A stretch of DNA of 64,000 nt from Kalaharituber pfeilii (Eukaryota > Ascomycota > Pezizomycetes > Pezizales > Pezizaceae). Position 1 is the stretch's first letter. Each line of letters starts with the position of its first letter. The stretch spans positions 1-64,000 of the forward strand of contig WHUZ01000139.1 in the NCBI GenBank assembly GCA_015179045.1, in the 5' to 3' direction. A program made the position numbers and the translations under genes. This document shows positions 35,491-47,541 of this stretch, piece by piece. A model generated the notes under the pieces. It ran no database searches. It had not been told where the DNA came from and saw nothing but the letters and a program-made list of their open reading frames with translations.

Positions 35491-36533
35491 GTAGTAGGAC
35501 ATTACCCTCAAATTGGGCAAACTTTTGCCACCAATTTTGCCTTTGAGCGACTGCCGCTTCTTTTTATTTCCTTCCTCCTTCTTACATATGCCGATATTAC
35601 TATTACCACCACTACTACTACTACTAATATATGTTGCCTCACTGTGCAATGCAATGCATACAACAACTATCAAAATCGGGAGAAAAAAAAAAAAAGATTA
35701 GAAAAAGGACTAAAAATAAAAATAAAAGGATATAGGAAAAAAAGCCAGAGAATTATTCCTGCAAATTTTCCCAAAGTTATGTTTCCTAATTTCTCATTTC
35801 TTAACCATACATGTGATAAACCTAAAGCCCATACAACGTCGCGCAGTCTTGTAACAGCGCAGAAATTACATAAGAGCCCAAATTCAATGTTTTTCTCTTG
35901 AAACTCCAAACCAACTAACCTATACCTTACCATACTCAAGCAATACCGCACACATCATATACATATACCACTCATTCATCCAGAAATAACGTACATACTT
36001 ATCATAATTCGAAAAAATAAAAAGCAGTAGATAAAGAAGATACAAGAATCGAAAGGGAAAAAGGTTGAAAAAGAAGAAAACGAGGAATAAAAAAGTCAGG
36101 TTCAGAGCACGTACACAAACGCAACGCACCATTATCTAAACCCCTAAAAAGCGACGGACAGCCTACAGAGAAGCGAAAGCGAATATAAAAGGAGAAAAAG
36201 TGTACGAAGAGACACCAAGAAAGATAATATAATGTGAATCGCATAGCAATGCCAGCCTGAGGAAAGTGCATGATGAGAGGAGAAAAGGCTAAGGAGGTAG
36301 ATGAAGAAAAAAGCTCAAAAAAGCTATGCCAAAATAAACTCCAAGCCCTTTCTGAAGTCAAAAGAAGAAAAGAATCAGAGAATTGAAAGACTTCAGTGGC
36401 AAATGGCGGTAGAAAGAAGCCCTATACACTTCCAGCAAGGAGTTTGAAAGACAATGTCATAGTAACGGTATTAGAACCCCAAATTTCACTTTACACACCT
36501 AATATTCAATGTGAAAACTCTAGAGGCTGTAGT
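35491..36533. other. convergent intergenic region (RCC1-repeat / BET gene)
   Basis: About 1 kb, AT-rich with A runs, holding the 3' UTRs of the two flanking genes. No gene seen. Confidence 0.55.
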
Positions 36534-39355
36534 CTATTCCTCCTCACTGGAGCTGCCAGAGCTTTCGTCATCGTCACTACTTTCGCTTTCTTCCTCCTCT
36601 TCTGCCTTTGGAGGCTCAACAGGCGCAGTATTGCTCATCTGTTTGGCCAGAGCTGGATTCTCAAAAACTGCCAACTTGGCATTGAGATCCTTTATCTTGG
36701 CCTCTTGCTCCGTCGCACTCATTGGCTTGTTCTTCTTCGGCCTGGGAGCTGCCTTCTGCTTAGGCGCAGCAGATTCTGCAGGTGCAGGAGGAGGCGGATA
36801 GGCAAATTCTGGGTTTGGAGGCATTGGAGGGCATGCTTGGTGACATATTTGTGAAGCTTATATAAGATCTCCGGCGAGAGCTCATCAATGTCCAACTCAA
36901 TTTCATCGTCACCCTTTGAATACGTATTAGTCACACTGTTAAAGTCACTAAACACAGTTGAAAACCTACAGCCAGATTCGGCATATTATCCTGGATCAAT
37001 TGTGTCGCGTACATCATCTTCTTCGGCGATAGCAAATTGATTCGTTGGGAAAGCTCAGTTTTTTCCTCCATAGTAAGCAGAGGGACTTCATCCACTTTCT
37101 TCGCACTTTTCTTTTTCGAAGTGGTCGAAGGCGCCGGGGTAGCGACAGAGGATTTCCTTGCATGTCCAGATCCACTTGCCTTTCCCTTTTTGTTACCAGC
37201 TCCAGGGGCAGGGGGCGTTTTCTTCTTCTCCTTCTTCATACGTTCAATTTGATCTTGCATTGCCTCCAGCTGCTTCTGTAAAACGGCGATCTCACCATCT
37301 TCATCACTCATCTCCTCATCTTCCTCTTCGGGAGGTGGAGAGGCAGAAACAGGAGACCTACTCCCGCTTTGGCTCTGAATAAAGGCGGTTTTCTCTGCCC
37401 ACTTCTTATTGAAAACTTCTTCAACCCTTCTACCCATATTATGCACAGCTGTTCCAGCAGGATTAAACTTGAAGCAATTTGCAAGCATGAGACGCATATC
37501 CGCTTCAAACTCGTTGGCATTATCGTACTGATTGGTTTTAAGCTTATTCTGTATCGTGCTCAAGTCCATGGGTTTCTTGATAATCCTAAAGTAGTCAGGG
37601 ATGTTGAGCGCAACTGGGTCAACTGGCTGGTAAAATGGGTACGCATAAGCCTCGTGTTGCTTCTTCATCAGCTCCTTCATGACTTGATCGCAAAATTTCA
37701 GCTCAGCTGCCGTCTTCTTCCGCCTTGGCTTGACATCACTGTACGGTAAGTCCCGTGGTGGAGGTGGATGTATCTCGCGCTTGGGACGCCCATCGCTCTG
37801 TACGGATTCTCGACGTATAGTCGGCATCCCAGAAGGGTCCAGAGCGAAGGTTTGTGACTGGGTAGCAGGCTTACCATCCTTCTTTGGAGCCTTGGCAGAT
37901 TTTGGTTTCGCTGCAGCTTTGGGCGCTGGTGTAGGAGCTGGAGCGGGTGGCGCTGGTGAAACAGTCGGAGGTGGCGATGCGGCTTTAGCAACAGGCGTAG
38001 ATTTTTTGCCTCCTCCACCCTTGCTTCCTCCACTTTTTTTATGAGACTTCTTTTCTGGCGGCTCTAGTTGATCCGGGGGCGGCATATTCTTCATTTGCCT
38101 TTCAAAGGTAGTTTCAATACCCCGAGCCATCTCGGAGATTTGGTGTTCCGGCCCATTGAATGCTATGCAGTTAGATATTATGAGTTTGAAGTCTTTGACA
38201 AAGTCTTCAACAGATGCATATTGGTCGGCATTCAATTTCTTCTCCATGGTAGACAAGTCCATCGGGTGCTTGACAGTATCAAAGTATGTTGGAATATTCA
38301 ATTTCACAGGGTCCACAGGTTGCAGGAATGGGGCCGAATCCTTTGTCCGTCGAATTGTCCGTAAAGTCTGTAACGCATACTTTGCCTGCACCTTTGGCAT
38401 CGGCCCAGTAGATGTGGAAGCTTGTGTAACTGGTGAGACATCTGCAAGTTCGTCTGTCTTTGCACGCTTACTAGGCCGCTCTTCAAGGTCCGTATCATCA
38501 TCCTCTCGTTCTCGTCCAGTCTTGGCTCCTGACGGCCGAGCATCGCCCATTTCATGATCAGTTGAGACTACCGGAGGCTTAGAAGCCGGTTGCTCCTTGC
38601 GATCTCCCCTTGTAGGGTTGGAAGAGTTGCTTGGCGGTGCGGTTGTACGCGGCGAGATCGGATCCTCATCCATATCCATCTTTGTTCCTGGGGAAATTAG
38701 ACCCTCGTCAGCACGAGGACTGCTTAAACCTTGACCGCCACTAGGGTTATTGCCAGGTGGAGATGTGATGTGAAAATCTTTGAGATCTTGTGTACTATCG
38801 ATTGAAATGTGAAGGGGTGGGGTGGGTATCGGCGGTGATGGAGGAGCGGTTATGCCTTTTTGATTTCCATTTACGGGCGGAGAACTAACGGTATTCCCCT
38901 CAGCTTCATTCGACGAAGATGGCAACGATGTAGGAGCTTGTGCGGATGAATCATCTTGTTTGTTGCTTCTAAATGAATAAATGAAGAAATGTAAATACAA
39001 GTGAATCAAGAATGAACAATGCAAGTAATTGAAAACAAGAGCACAACAGGAGAATGTTCAAACGAATGCTCTCAGAATACTGCACATCCATACATGGAAC
39101 TGCAACCCCACCCAACCGTTGAGGAAGTGGAAAATAGCAGGTACGATGAATGGATAGCAGGTATAAGAGTGGGGGGAAGTGCAACCAGAATGGACAAACT
39201 TAGGCGGGAAGACAGGGAAGAGGGTAAACTCACCCGTTAACATCCAAGTCCATCGCCATAGCATCTTCTGTATATGCGGGTTCTGAAGTGGCCGACGCAG
39301 GGGTCGGTACTGTGGGTTTATTTTGCTCTTGCTGAACAGAGGTCATAACTGCCAT
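36534..39355 (-). CDS. BDF1: BET double-bromodomain protein (Bdf1-like), one frameshift near the C-terminus
   Basis: Exons: 39355-39234, 38968-36970, 36913-36534. The product is about 833 aa once one shift is allowed. Bromodomain 1, about residues 245-330: APFLQPVDPVKLNIPTYF, HPMDLSTMEKKL, NCIAFNG. Bromodomain 2, about 475-560: YQPVDPVALNIPDYF, KPMDLSTIQNKL, NCFKFNP. Both keep the acetyl-lysine-binding Asn. A coiled segment (VLQKQLEAMQDQIERMKKE) precedes the ET domain (about 670-735: EEKTELSQRINLLSPKKM, then IELDIDELSPEILYKLHKYV). The tail (SATEQEAKIKDLNAKLA, then Ser/acidic SGSSSEEE) is in another frame. One extra C at 36829-36831 would join KYVTKHAP to PMPPNPEF, matching the RKHAP-type end of fungal ET domains. 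BET proteins read acetylated H4 and recruit TFIID and chromatin factors. The upstream GC-rich region is the probable promoter. Confidence 0.93.
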
Positions 39356-42175
39356 GGACACCACAATATAAACTCAATTCAAAGAACCTCTCGTTGACAC
39401 ACACACACAGACACTAGCGCACACGCACGCAGGCGGTAGGCTGATCCTCTGTATTCCTTTGCTTGCTATTTGCGTCCTCCGTCTCTTCTGATTTTATTAT
39501 ACCTGTCCTGTGTGATGGACAAGCCGGGCAATTCTGTCGTGCGATGTTGGTACTTTTCTTATTTTATTTTATTTTATTGTTTTTTTTTTTTTTTTTTTTT
39601 CAATTGCAGATCTGTCGTAACGTAAATGAACGGAGCTAAATACAGAACGGCTTAACTGGTAACGAGGGGTATCTTTAGTTCGGCGATGATGCGTTATTTT
39701 TTAATTTTTATTTTTTATCTTTTTTAAATTTTCCCCGTCTTCGCTCCTGTATCTTGCCCTGTTAGTTGGGAGGGAGAGGGTCAGGTTGCCACTGTATCCG
39801 ATTGGCGGTCGGGTTATTTAGTACGGGCTGTGCAACACCAGATCGAGCCGAAGCAGAGCGTGGGGGGGTGGGGGGGGAGGGGCAGTCGTGGTGCGGATGA
39901 GGCTGAGGGGGTAGCGTGCGTCGTAGGATGGCGTGCGTGAGGAAGGAATCTTGGAAGGAAAAAATGACGGGGGAGGGGGGTGGGGATTTTATATGCCCGA
40001 CGCTTGAGTCAGCACTGTCAAAAGCGGTAGTGAGCAGTGGCCGTATCGGGGCTGCGCAGCGTTAGAGCGACACGGGCCTGGCGCAGGCGGGCAGCTGTCG
40101 GGCACTCAGTTGGTGGCCGGGGGCAACACAACACAAGCGCAGCAGAGTTTTAGAATAGAAAAGCGATGTGGTTTGCTACCAGCGACGCCTGCAAAAGCGT
40201 GTTAGACTGTGTCAGCGAATCGAAGCCTGCCCGTGAGTGTGGGGTGCAGATCGCGGGTGTAATGGGGATGGAAGCGTAGGGGAAGAGCGCGAAGAGGCAG
40301 GGGGACGAAGAGACGAAAGGAATACAGGAAGGCAGTTGCAAACGGAGGGGCGAACGTCGCGGCGTCGCAGCGACGCAGCGGCGAGGGTGCGGGGAGACTG
40401 GACAACTATGGTGAACAGGTGCGCGATGCGGCGATCAGGATTGCAGATAGAAGGGGCATGGACGCATACCCAGCACTTGGCCGCGCGCACACGGGACAAA
40501 GGGCTTGTTCAGCAAGCCGCGCGATACTGGGAAATATGGAGAACGAATCTGTTATCTTGGGCGTGGCTACTTTTGTTCGCTATCGCTAACCTGTCTTCAC
40601 ATACAGCTTTGTAATACTGAATCCAAACCCCCGCTTTCCTTATTTTCCTTTTTTTCCTTTTTTTTTTCCTTTTGATGGCGGCCTCTGGATGCGACCAAAG
40701 GGAGAAAAAAAAAAAAGCGATAAAAGAAAAGAGAAAGAAAAGAAAAAGGAAAAAAAAAATAATGGAAAGGCAGGGCCAGGAAAATAATAAAGAGGAAAAA
40801 ATATAATTATTATCCCCAAGTGGAGGCTCAAGGGATAGCGTGCCGTAATAGGCCGAGGTGGCTAATCCTGGGCAGCGCTGGTGGGGGGGGCTGGCGGCGA
40901 TAGTGAGGGGGGTCGTGATTGCTCGTCGCAAGGAGTGGACAATAGGGCAAATGACAGGAGAAAAGTGGAGTAAGGCAGGTTTGTGTGGGTGTGGGCGATG
41001 GCTCCCTTATGTACTGCGCAAGAGATCATTACCGACACCTTGTGCTGCAACCGCACTCGCTTTCGAGCTGCAACCACACTTTTGGCTCGTCTGCGGAAGA
41101 AAAAATCAAAAAGGAGCACGACGCAAGCTGTCCTTGGCGGGGCGCTAGAGCAATCAGAGCAGCAACCTAACCCTGCTTTGGCCGTATCAACCCCTGCGCG
41201 CCGCCGCTTTTTCCCCCTGCGCGCGGCCTGCCTTCTGCGGCTGGGATCCCTGCGACTCGCACACGCACTCCCAATCTTAGCTCGAACGTGCGCTCTGGGA
41301 GGGAGAGGCCAACCCCCCCCCCCCCCCCCACCCCACCCCACCCCCAACTATCCTTACGTTTGAGACTGCCGCCAAGTAACTTTCGCGCCACATGAAGAGT
41401 CCCAGTTTCCCGGTAGTCTCATCATATCAAATGCCAGCGCTCGAACTTCCTTCTAGTTCCACCAGAGCTTATGCTATGTAAGACTTGAGCAAGACGCAGA
41501 CACTGACCTCGGTGAAGCGGTTCAGGCCAGCCATGGCGCAGTCCCTTCGTTTCTTACCCTATCACAGCCAGACTGGTTAGGGAAAGCATGCTCACAAGCA
41601 CTGTGCATAGCGAAGGAAGCCAGAGGTGAGCTGTCAATGGATTAGCATTCACACTCAATGTTCTCGCGCCCAGACGGTACTTACACGGGGCGCTTCACTA
41701 GCCTTCCTCTGGCTCCATGAAGTTTAAAGCGTTGAACCAGATATTCACGAGTGCCAACAATTGTACGTATTATGAGTACAAACTGTAAATTGCACCTTCT
41801 AACAAAGGTTATTGAACTCTGTAGGTCTTGGCGGGCCCAGAACCCTGATGAAGTTAGTGAAGATTTGGACACAATAGCTTAGTTACACCGAGATAATCAG
41901 ATAACCCAGCTCATTGATAAGAACGTCATCTATGGGTGGTCTCAAACATGGTTGCGCAGTGAAGGGAAGGAATCCGCGAATTGAATAGAAATTCAGTGCG
42001 GCTCTGTATCTCAGACTCCTCTTTTCATGTGTCATAGCGTTGCAGTACAATGATTTTCTTTTCTGTAGCCGGACTCGGTATTACCATTCCTGGATTAATT
42101 GTGCTACATCTAGGTGAGTTATTGCATAACATTGCTATCGAATTAGTGCACAATCTAATCAGATTGAAAGGCATA
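39356..42175. other. intergenic: BET gene upstream region
   Basis: 39.4-39.5 kb includes a CA-rich leader. 39.56-39.60 kb is an ATTTT/T-run tract. 40.0-40.45 and 41.16-41.34 kb are GC-rich, the latter with a C run of about 18 (41311-41328). 40.64-40.76 kb alternates T- and A-rich tracts. 41.4-42.17 kb shows no gene. The many frames in the GC-rich parts are on both strands at once and look non-coding. Confidence 0.5.
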
Positions 42176-42787
42176 TGGTGCCGGAAGTTAATAATCAACA
42201 TGAAATTTGCGACACAACCAACGCAACGCAAAACCTATCAGCAACCACAACCTGATATGAACTAAGGTAGAAATATCAAAAATCTATACTATTTGAGACG
42301 CTCTATCATTCTATGATATTTTCATGGCAAAATCTTTATTCGTTGTAAAACTGAAAAGGTTCAAAGTTTTTTTACTTTCTTAGGAAATGTAGCAAATGTT
42401 ACATGCCAAGCCCCATACAAATGGATTAGTCATCAAAGGGTTCCCCGCCGGTGACTTATATATACATGATTTTTGAAGGCCTCTGTACCATATTGATGAC
42501 TGCCTGCATAATATGAAGACACTTATTATAATAACGCCAAATAGAGATGTCTAAAATAGAAAAAAGAGCTTTGGGTATAGTTTCTCGTAGACCTGCAATA
42601 GACTCTGGAAAAACCTTCTATGAGTGGTGCGAGCGTGGGCAGCTGTAGATATAAAGCGAGTGTGCGACCGTGTAAAGTGACCGTGGCTGAAGTTGCGCGA
42701 TTGCTCAAGCAGCAAAATGACACATATGGTGCTGCTTACTAATGCTGGCTGGGAATGTTACATGTTGATTATTAACTTCCGGCACCA
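42176..42787 (+). mobile_element. MITE copy 2, Tc1/mariner-like, complete ends
   Basis: 612 bp starting TGGTGCCGGAAGTTAATAAT and ending with its perfect inverted counterpart (ATTATTAACTTCCGGCACCA), extending inward to CAACATG/CATGTTG. TIRs are about 27 bp. TA lies directly outside each end (42174-42175 and 42788-42789). The interior has no transposase frame. It matches copy 1 at 10864-11419 over nearly its whole length in the same orientation, with small indels, showing that both derive from one mobile family. Confidence 0.9.
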
Positions 42788-43164
42788 TACTTGCCTTAAC
42801 TATTTAAAAAAATGGCCGTATTCGCAGAATATTTGACCAATAACGAGCCCCCTTTACCGCACCAGCGATGACTGGTTTAACACAGTTGCAGCAACCAAAA
42901 TCATGTGCTCTGCTACTGAGTTTCCTGATAAATTTGATGTTAAGTGACGCTGATCACTGCCCAGTATTGATGCGCGTTCGATCTTTGTTGTCTACTACTA
43001 AGTCACTGGATATCATTGCTTGACAGCTATGATTGCTTTATGTTCCCTTCGCATCAATCAAAGGATTGTATCTCTCCCTTCGCATCCACCCTCCTAACCT
43101 GCTTAAGCCAAAGTGATAGTGACATGCGCTAACCACCATTCAAAGGCTCTTTGGTTAGTAGGAT
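42788..43164. other. spacer between MITE and retroelement
   Basis: No gene seen. Confidence 0.4.
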
Positions 43165-43228
43165 TTTTTTTTTAAATATATATCATGTGATTCCCGCTTG
43201 CAGCTGTTCGCCATGGCAGGGCAAGGTA
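43165..43228 (-). mobile_element. severely 5'-truncated poly-A retroelement with 8-bp target duplication
   Basis: AGTAGGAT occurs at 43157-43164 and 43229-43236, bracketing 64 bp. On the minus strand these are the same 3' sequence as the 21434-21617 insertion (CCTGCCATGGCGAACAGCT, CAAGCGGG) followed by an A-rich tail. The common 3' end with different 5' length is what LINE-type insertion gives. Confidence 0.75.
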
Positions 43229-44221
43229 AGTAGGATGGAGCACCGTGGATATGCTAATATGGCCAAAAGCAGCTCATGCCACCGTCATGACCAGAAAGGA
43301 AATATGAGTGAAGTCATTCTAATAAGTAACTATGCAAAACTGATAGTACTGGTAAATTCCAGATTAGGTAGGCAGACACTAGTGGTTGTCACTGAATAAT
43401 TGAGAATGGTTACCAGAAGTTATCAGAGAAAATACGCCAACCAAACTAGGCAGGAACCGTGAGGTACCTCTTTTAACCCTGCAAAATTTATTAGAAAGTA
43501 AAATATGAATTACCACGCCCTACACATCATCTCAATGTACGCGTATCAACTTTACATGTGATATGCCCTGTCTAAGTCAAAGAGCTGTAATACAGCAGGA
43601 GTGATGTAAAAAGTTATCATGATGCTCATGGTTCTTGATTCAGATGCAGACTCCAACTCAGATTTAGAAGAAATGGCCAAAGATACACTTCTTATGTCAA
43701 TACACTTTTCCAGGGTGAATTGAAATTATTCAGAATTGATGAGTAGATACTTCCCGTAATGAGAGAATCTGATGTGGTAAGCATGCATTGGAGGTAAACC
43801 TGAGAAATTATGCTGGATGATGTGATAGAAATCAATGAATCAGTGATCTTATTTTCTAAAGGAAAGTTAGCATTTTGCATTATGGCAGAAATTGGAAGGG
43901 AAAGGGCCATCAGCAGTTTTGGGAGGAAATTACTATTCAGATAATGTAGATACTCTTCTGTATTTACAGGGATTGAGTTTCCTTGTTATCGTCGCCGGAG
44001 TGGAGTCGCTTCAAAGCAATATCGGATAATCACTTACTGCTCGTTGGCAAGTTTATGATAATGACTTTCCTGCCATGGGCTGGTAGCCTGTATGCAGGGT
44101 TACGTGACCCCCCCAAAAAAGCTTTAATGATTGTTTCGTCTGAAATATCGAAAACGGTATTCGATGCAGGCTTCAAGAACCAATGTACCGGCGTACTTAC
44201 TTTCTTTTTTTGTTAAATGCA

Positions 44222-44263
<42 letters not shown>

Positions 44264-45700
44264 AGAGAGAGAGATATATGTAGTCTCAATAGAATATGGA
44301 CCGAAACTACAGTATAAACCAGAATTTGCCCGTCCGAAAGCGGGCATGAAACTAGTGGCTTGGCACTTCGAAGGATCATCTGATACTATCTTCCACAAGC
44401 CCATTTCCGTGGGTGACTTCACATTTTTTGTACAAAAACACAAGGATGTTGTCTCTTGCCCAGGTTTGTTCCCGTTATTATGAGCTATCCAAGTTATTAA
44501 TTACTATGGCATTGTTTATTTTCATAACTTTTTGTTTTTCATCAAGTCATGAATTTCCTTGTTTCAATAAACGTCGGCATTCTCGCCTTATCAGCCTATA
44601 ATCTCATAGTATGTATAGTGGTATCTCCCATCAGGATGTTTAGAGCACCAGTAAATGCATGAGACAAAGCGTCATTAGGATATGTTTCTGACATGAAATT
44701 ATCTGCTCCAATATGCACTAAATTCTTTGTGCTAGAGGAGCAGTGTTACAGTGAATACATAAACTTCAACTGTTGGACAAGAGTGCAACACTGCGATAGG
44801 GCGTTTGCTACCATGAGGGACCTGGGAAGCGGTATTTTAGTCCAGTTTTCCAATCGGGTTCAGACATTATGGGAAGATAGTGGCCATCCACAGGATACAA
44901 ATAGGTGGAGTTCGAGCTTTTCTAGTCGTTGAAGTTGTATATAGAGAACCGGGCTTACGTTTCCTCCTAACATCACCCCCACTCTCCCGACCACCCCCAC
45001 GGCCACTCTCACCCCACTTCCACTCTCCTCCATTGAAGAAAAGTAAATTCAAATACCATATACACAAACTGTTCTTCTGTATAATCCTTGTAAACTGGTT
45101 TGTACTCAAGATCTTGGTTTTGAAGGACAAGAACGTTCCGAACAACCCCGGAGGACCTGATCATGAGAACAGACAATGTAGGTCGCGTGATATATTAGTT
45201 ATGACAGATCTGCAGTTGAGGTAGGTTACATACTGAGTTGAAGTTGGTGCAAAATGTAGTTGAGGGTAAACACATATAGTCAATCGTGGATTCAGTCAAG
45301 TCACTGAACCGGAATTTACCGCCGCAGACGATGAGGAGGGTGGCTACCTAGTTTGCACTTCCTGGGAGTTGAATTTTAAGCCAGGGATGTAGTTGAGGAT
45401 ATATTACATAGTGTATGGGTTGAGTTCAGCAGCAGCGACGCAAGTAAGGATAAACTTCACTGCGTACGAGTTGAATTCAGCGGAGGAGGGGTATTTGAGA
45501 GTACCGTACATAGCGTGCAGGCTTGAATTGTGTAACACAGAGATATAAGATTTCGAGCGGCTAGTTACGCATTGGTCAGGCCATCGTACTTTAAAGAAGA
45601 AGAAAAAGGTAAAAATCAAAAACGAGTTACCTGGGTTCAAACTCTCAATTGATCATTGCTGGAGCAAGAGCATCACAGTCCATCTTATTTGCTTTTAAGG
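43229..45700. other. intergenic: no gene seen
   Basis: Contains a T run followed by GTGTGTG and GAGAGA (44229-44274). Weak internal repetition occurs around 45220-45520, where GTTGA(G/A)TTCAGC-type phrases recur. No coding region supported. Confidence 0.4.
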
Positions 45701-45897
45701 TGCCGGACAACCCTCTTACCTGCTCGGCGTGAGAATCGAACCGGGCCCTCAATTCTAAACCTCCATGGTGCTTGTTACTTCTATCACCAGAGACAACAGC
45801 ATTCCACATCAATCAAGAAGCATGTAAGTTCACGGAAGTGCAAAAAATTATCCCCCTTGAACAAGTCATCCAACCCAGCTCAGCCGCTCCCTCTCAA
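45701..45897 (-). repeat. SINE-like dispersed repeat, copy 1
   Basis: The minus-strand reading aligns with 55015-55195: GAATGCTGTTGTCTCTGGTG against AAATGCTGTGGTCTCCAGTG, and TAGAATTGAGGGCCC against TAGAATCGAGGGCCC, then GAGCAGG and AAGAGG. This copy contains GGTTCGATTCTC, close to a pol III B box (GGTTCGANNCC). Ends are not defined. A tRNA-derived SINE is the simplest reading, but no A box was confirmed. Confidence 0.5.
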
Positions 45898-46189
45898 TCG
45901 CATACCCGGGTCAGCGGCCACCGCAGCATCTCACCCCGTTGCTCCGACTCTCAACAGTCCCTTACATAGCATTCTTTCCTGTATAATCCTAATCACCTCC
46001 TTGGTATGTTGACTACTCCAATGTGTTAATTTCCTTTTTTTGATTTTTTCTATTAATTTCGATTTATCGAATAGTTTAGTGTTTTGTAATGGTATACTAT
46101 CTTCATTGTGAGTATCAAGGAGTTTTGTCTTGATGTTGTTTTGGACAGGTTTCTGACTAGTCACGCCAGGGGTTTGTTCAAACGCATAG
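45898..46189. other. spacer
   Basis: No gene or clear repeat. Confidence 0.35.
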
Positions 46190-46800
46190 GAGCTTGTAGC
46201 TATATTATGATCAGCGGAGGAATTCCTCGCTGAGCTGGACGATTGATCCTGAAGTCAGGAGTGTCTTACCTCACAACAAAAACCTGGAGGGCGCATTTTC
46301 TGGCAGCGTTGTGCCAAAAATGTGTGGACATAGGGCTTGCAGGTGCATGGGGGTTAAACTTATGGATACATAGGGCTTCAGACGGGCCAGGTTTATAAAC
46401 ATTGTCAGCAGAGGAAGGTTGGTTGAGCTAGATATCAATTCCGAAGTGAGAGGTGTTGTTCCTCTTATAAAGCAAGCAGAGAACTTCTGGGTATACGAAG
46501 CTTCAGGCGGACCAGGTCTATAAGTATCATTGGCAGAGGAAGCCTGGCTGATCTGGGTATCAACTTGAAATCACCCGAACAGTATTTATTTCAAGGGATT
46601 GAACTTGTGAGTATAAGGAATCGGTCTCTTATCTAAATCATGCCAAAGATGTGCTAGGCAGGAGATTTGGTCTTATATGGACCAGGTCTTTAACATGGCT
46701 GGCAGCTGTAAGTCTGACTGAGTTGAGCTGTGAATTCCATAGCAAGAGGTGCTGCACTCTTTAAGATCAAGCAACAAATGGGTATCATGACGGATTTGGC
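46190..46800. repeat. diverged tandem-like repeat block
   Basis: A phrase of the form GG-CCAGGTYTATAA...GCAGAGGAAG.TTGG.TGAGCT...TATCAATTC..AAGT.AGAGGTG recurs about four times (near 46210, 46384, 46509, 46679), with unequal spacing of 125-195 bp and many substitutions. It is noncoding and old. Confidence 0.6.
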
Positions 46801-47541
46801 TGGTACGAGGGTGTTTTTTTAATTGATGCGGCACACAGGAGTACATTTTATGAGTCTGAGAAACTAGCGGACGTATGGGATCTTTCCAACAATTATCCGG
46901 TCAACTGGGACTGGGTGGTAGGTACTCACCGGGAGGGCTACCCACACGTCGCAGGTAAAAAAGTTAGGTAGCCACCGGGATAGAGCAACTTGCTTATGTA
47001 TGTATTACCTGCTTTATGTGCTTATCCTTCTTCTGCATACTTAGTTTCATATGCAAATTGGGAGGGTTTATGATGCAAATGTTGAAACCATAATCCAAAA
47101 CATTCTGTGCATGAACTATTTTTTCCCCCTTCATACAGATTAAAAAGTCCAAAGGTTCCTGAGGAAGTAATAGATGACACATTTAGGAGCATGTTGCCCG
47201 CGCTATTATCGTTAGCTTGTAATGTGTTCTATCTGGCAGTTGTTATTGACCATCAGGGTAACAGCTTTTAACCTACCCCACATGACCAAGAGGGGCGCGC
47301 ATTGATTGTCAACATATATCTGAACATGAAGCATACAGTACATTATGACAGTATGAAGGAGCATTATAATTGTCCTCTGATATCAATAGAACTAAACTAG
47401 AAAATACCTTCAAAACACTTATATCATATACCCCATAACCCACTCCTCTGCCTTCCCATCCTAACTCCACTTTCATTCCCACTCACGCCTTCCCCGCCTT
47501 GGCCATCTTTCCTTCCCCCGTTTAACCTCCTCAACCTCTCC
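46801..47541. other. intergenic: no gene seen
   Basis: AT-rich to about 47430, then C/T-rich where the NFU1-like relic's 3' flank begins. Confidence 0.4.

Noticed and set aside
36829..36831. Programmed frameshift in the BET gene
   Set aside because: No slippery heptamer or obvious downstream structure; other one-base losses in G/C runs nearby make error or decay the simpler explanation.
40862..41363. 126-161 aa frames upstream of the BET gene
   Set aside because: GC-rich and poly-C driven, open on both strands, no domain.
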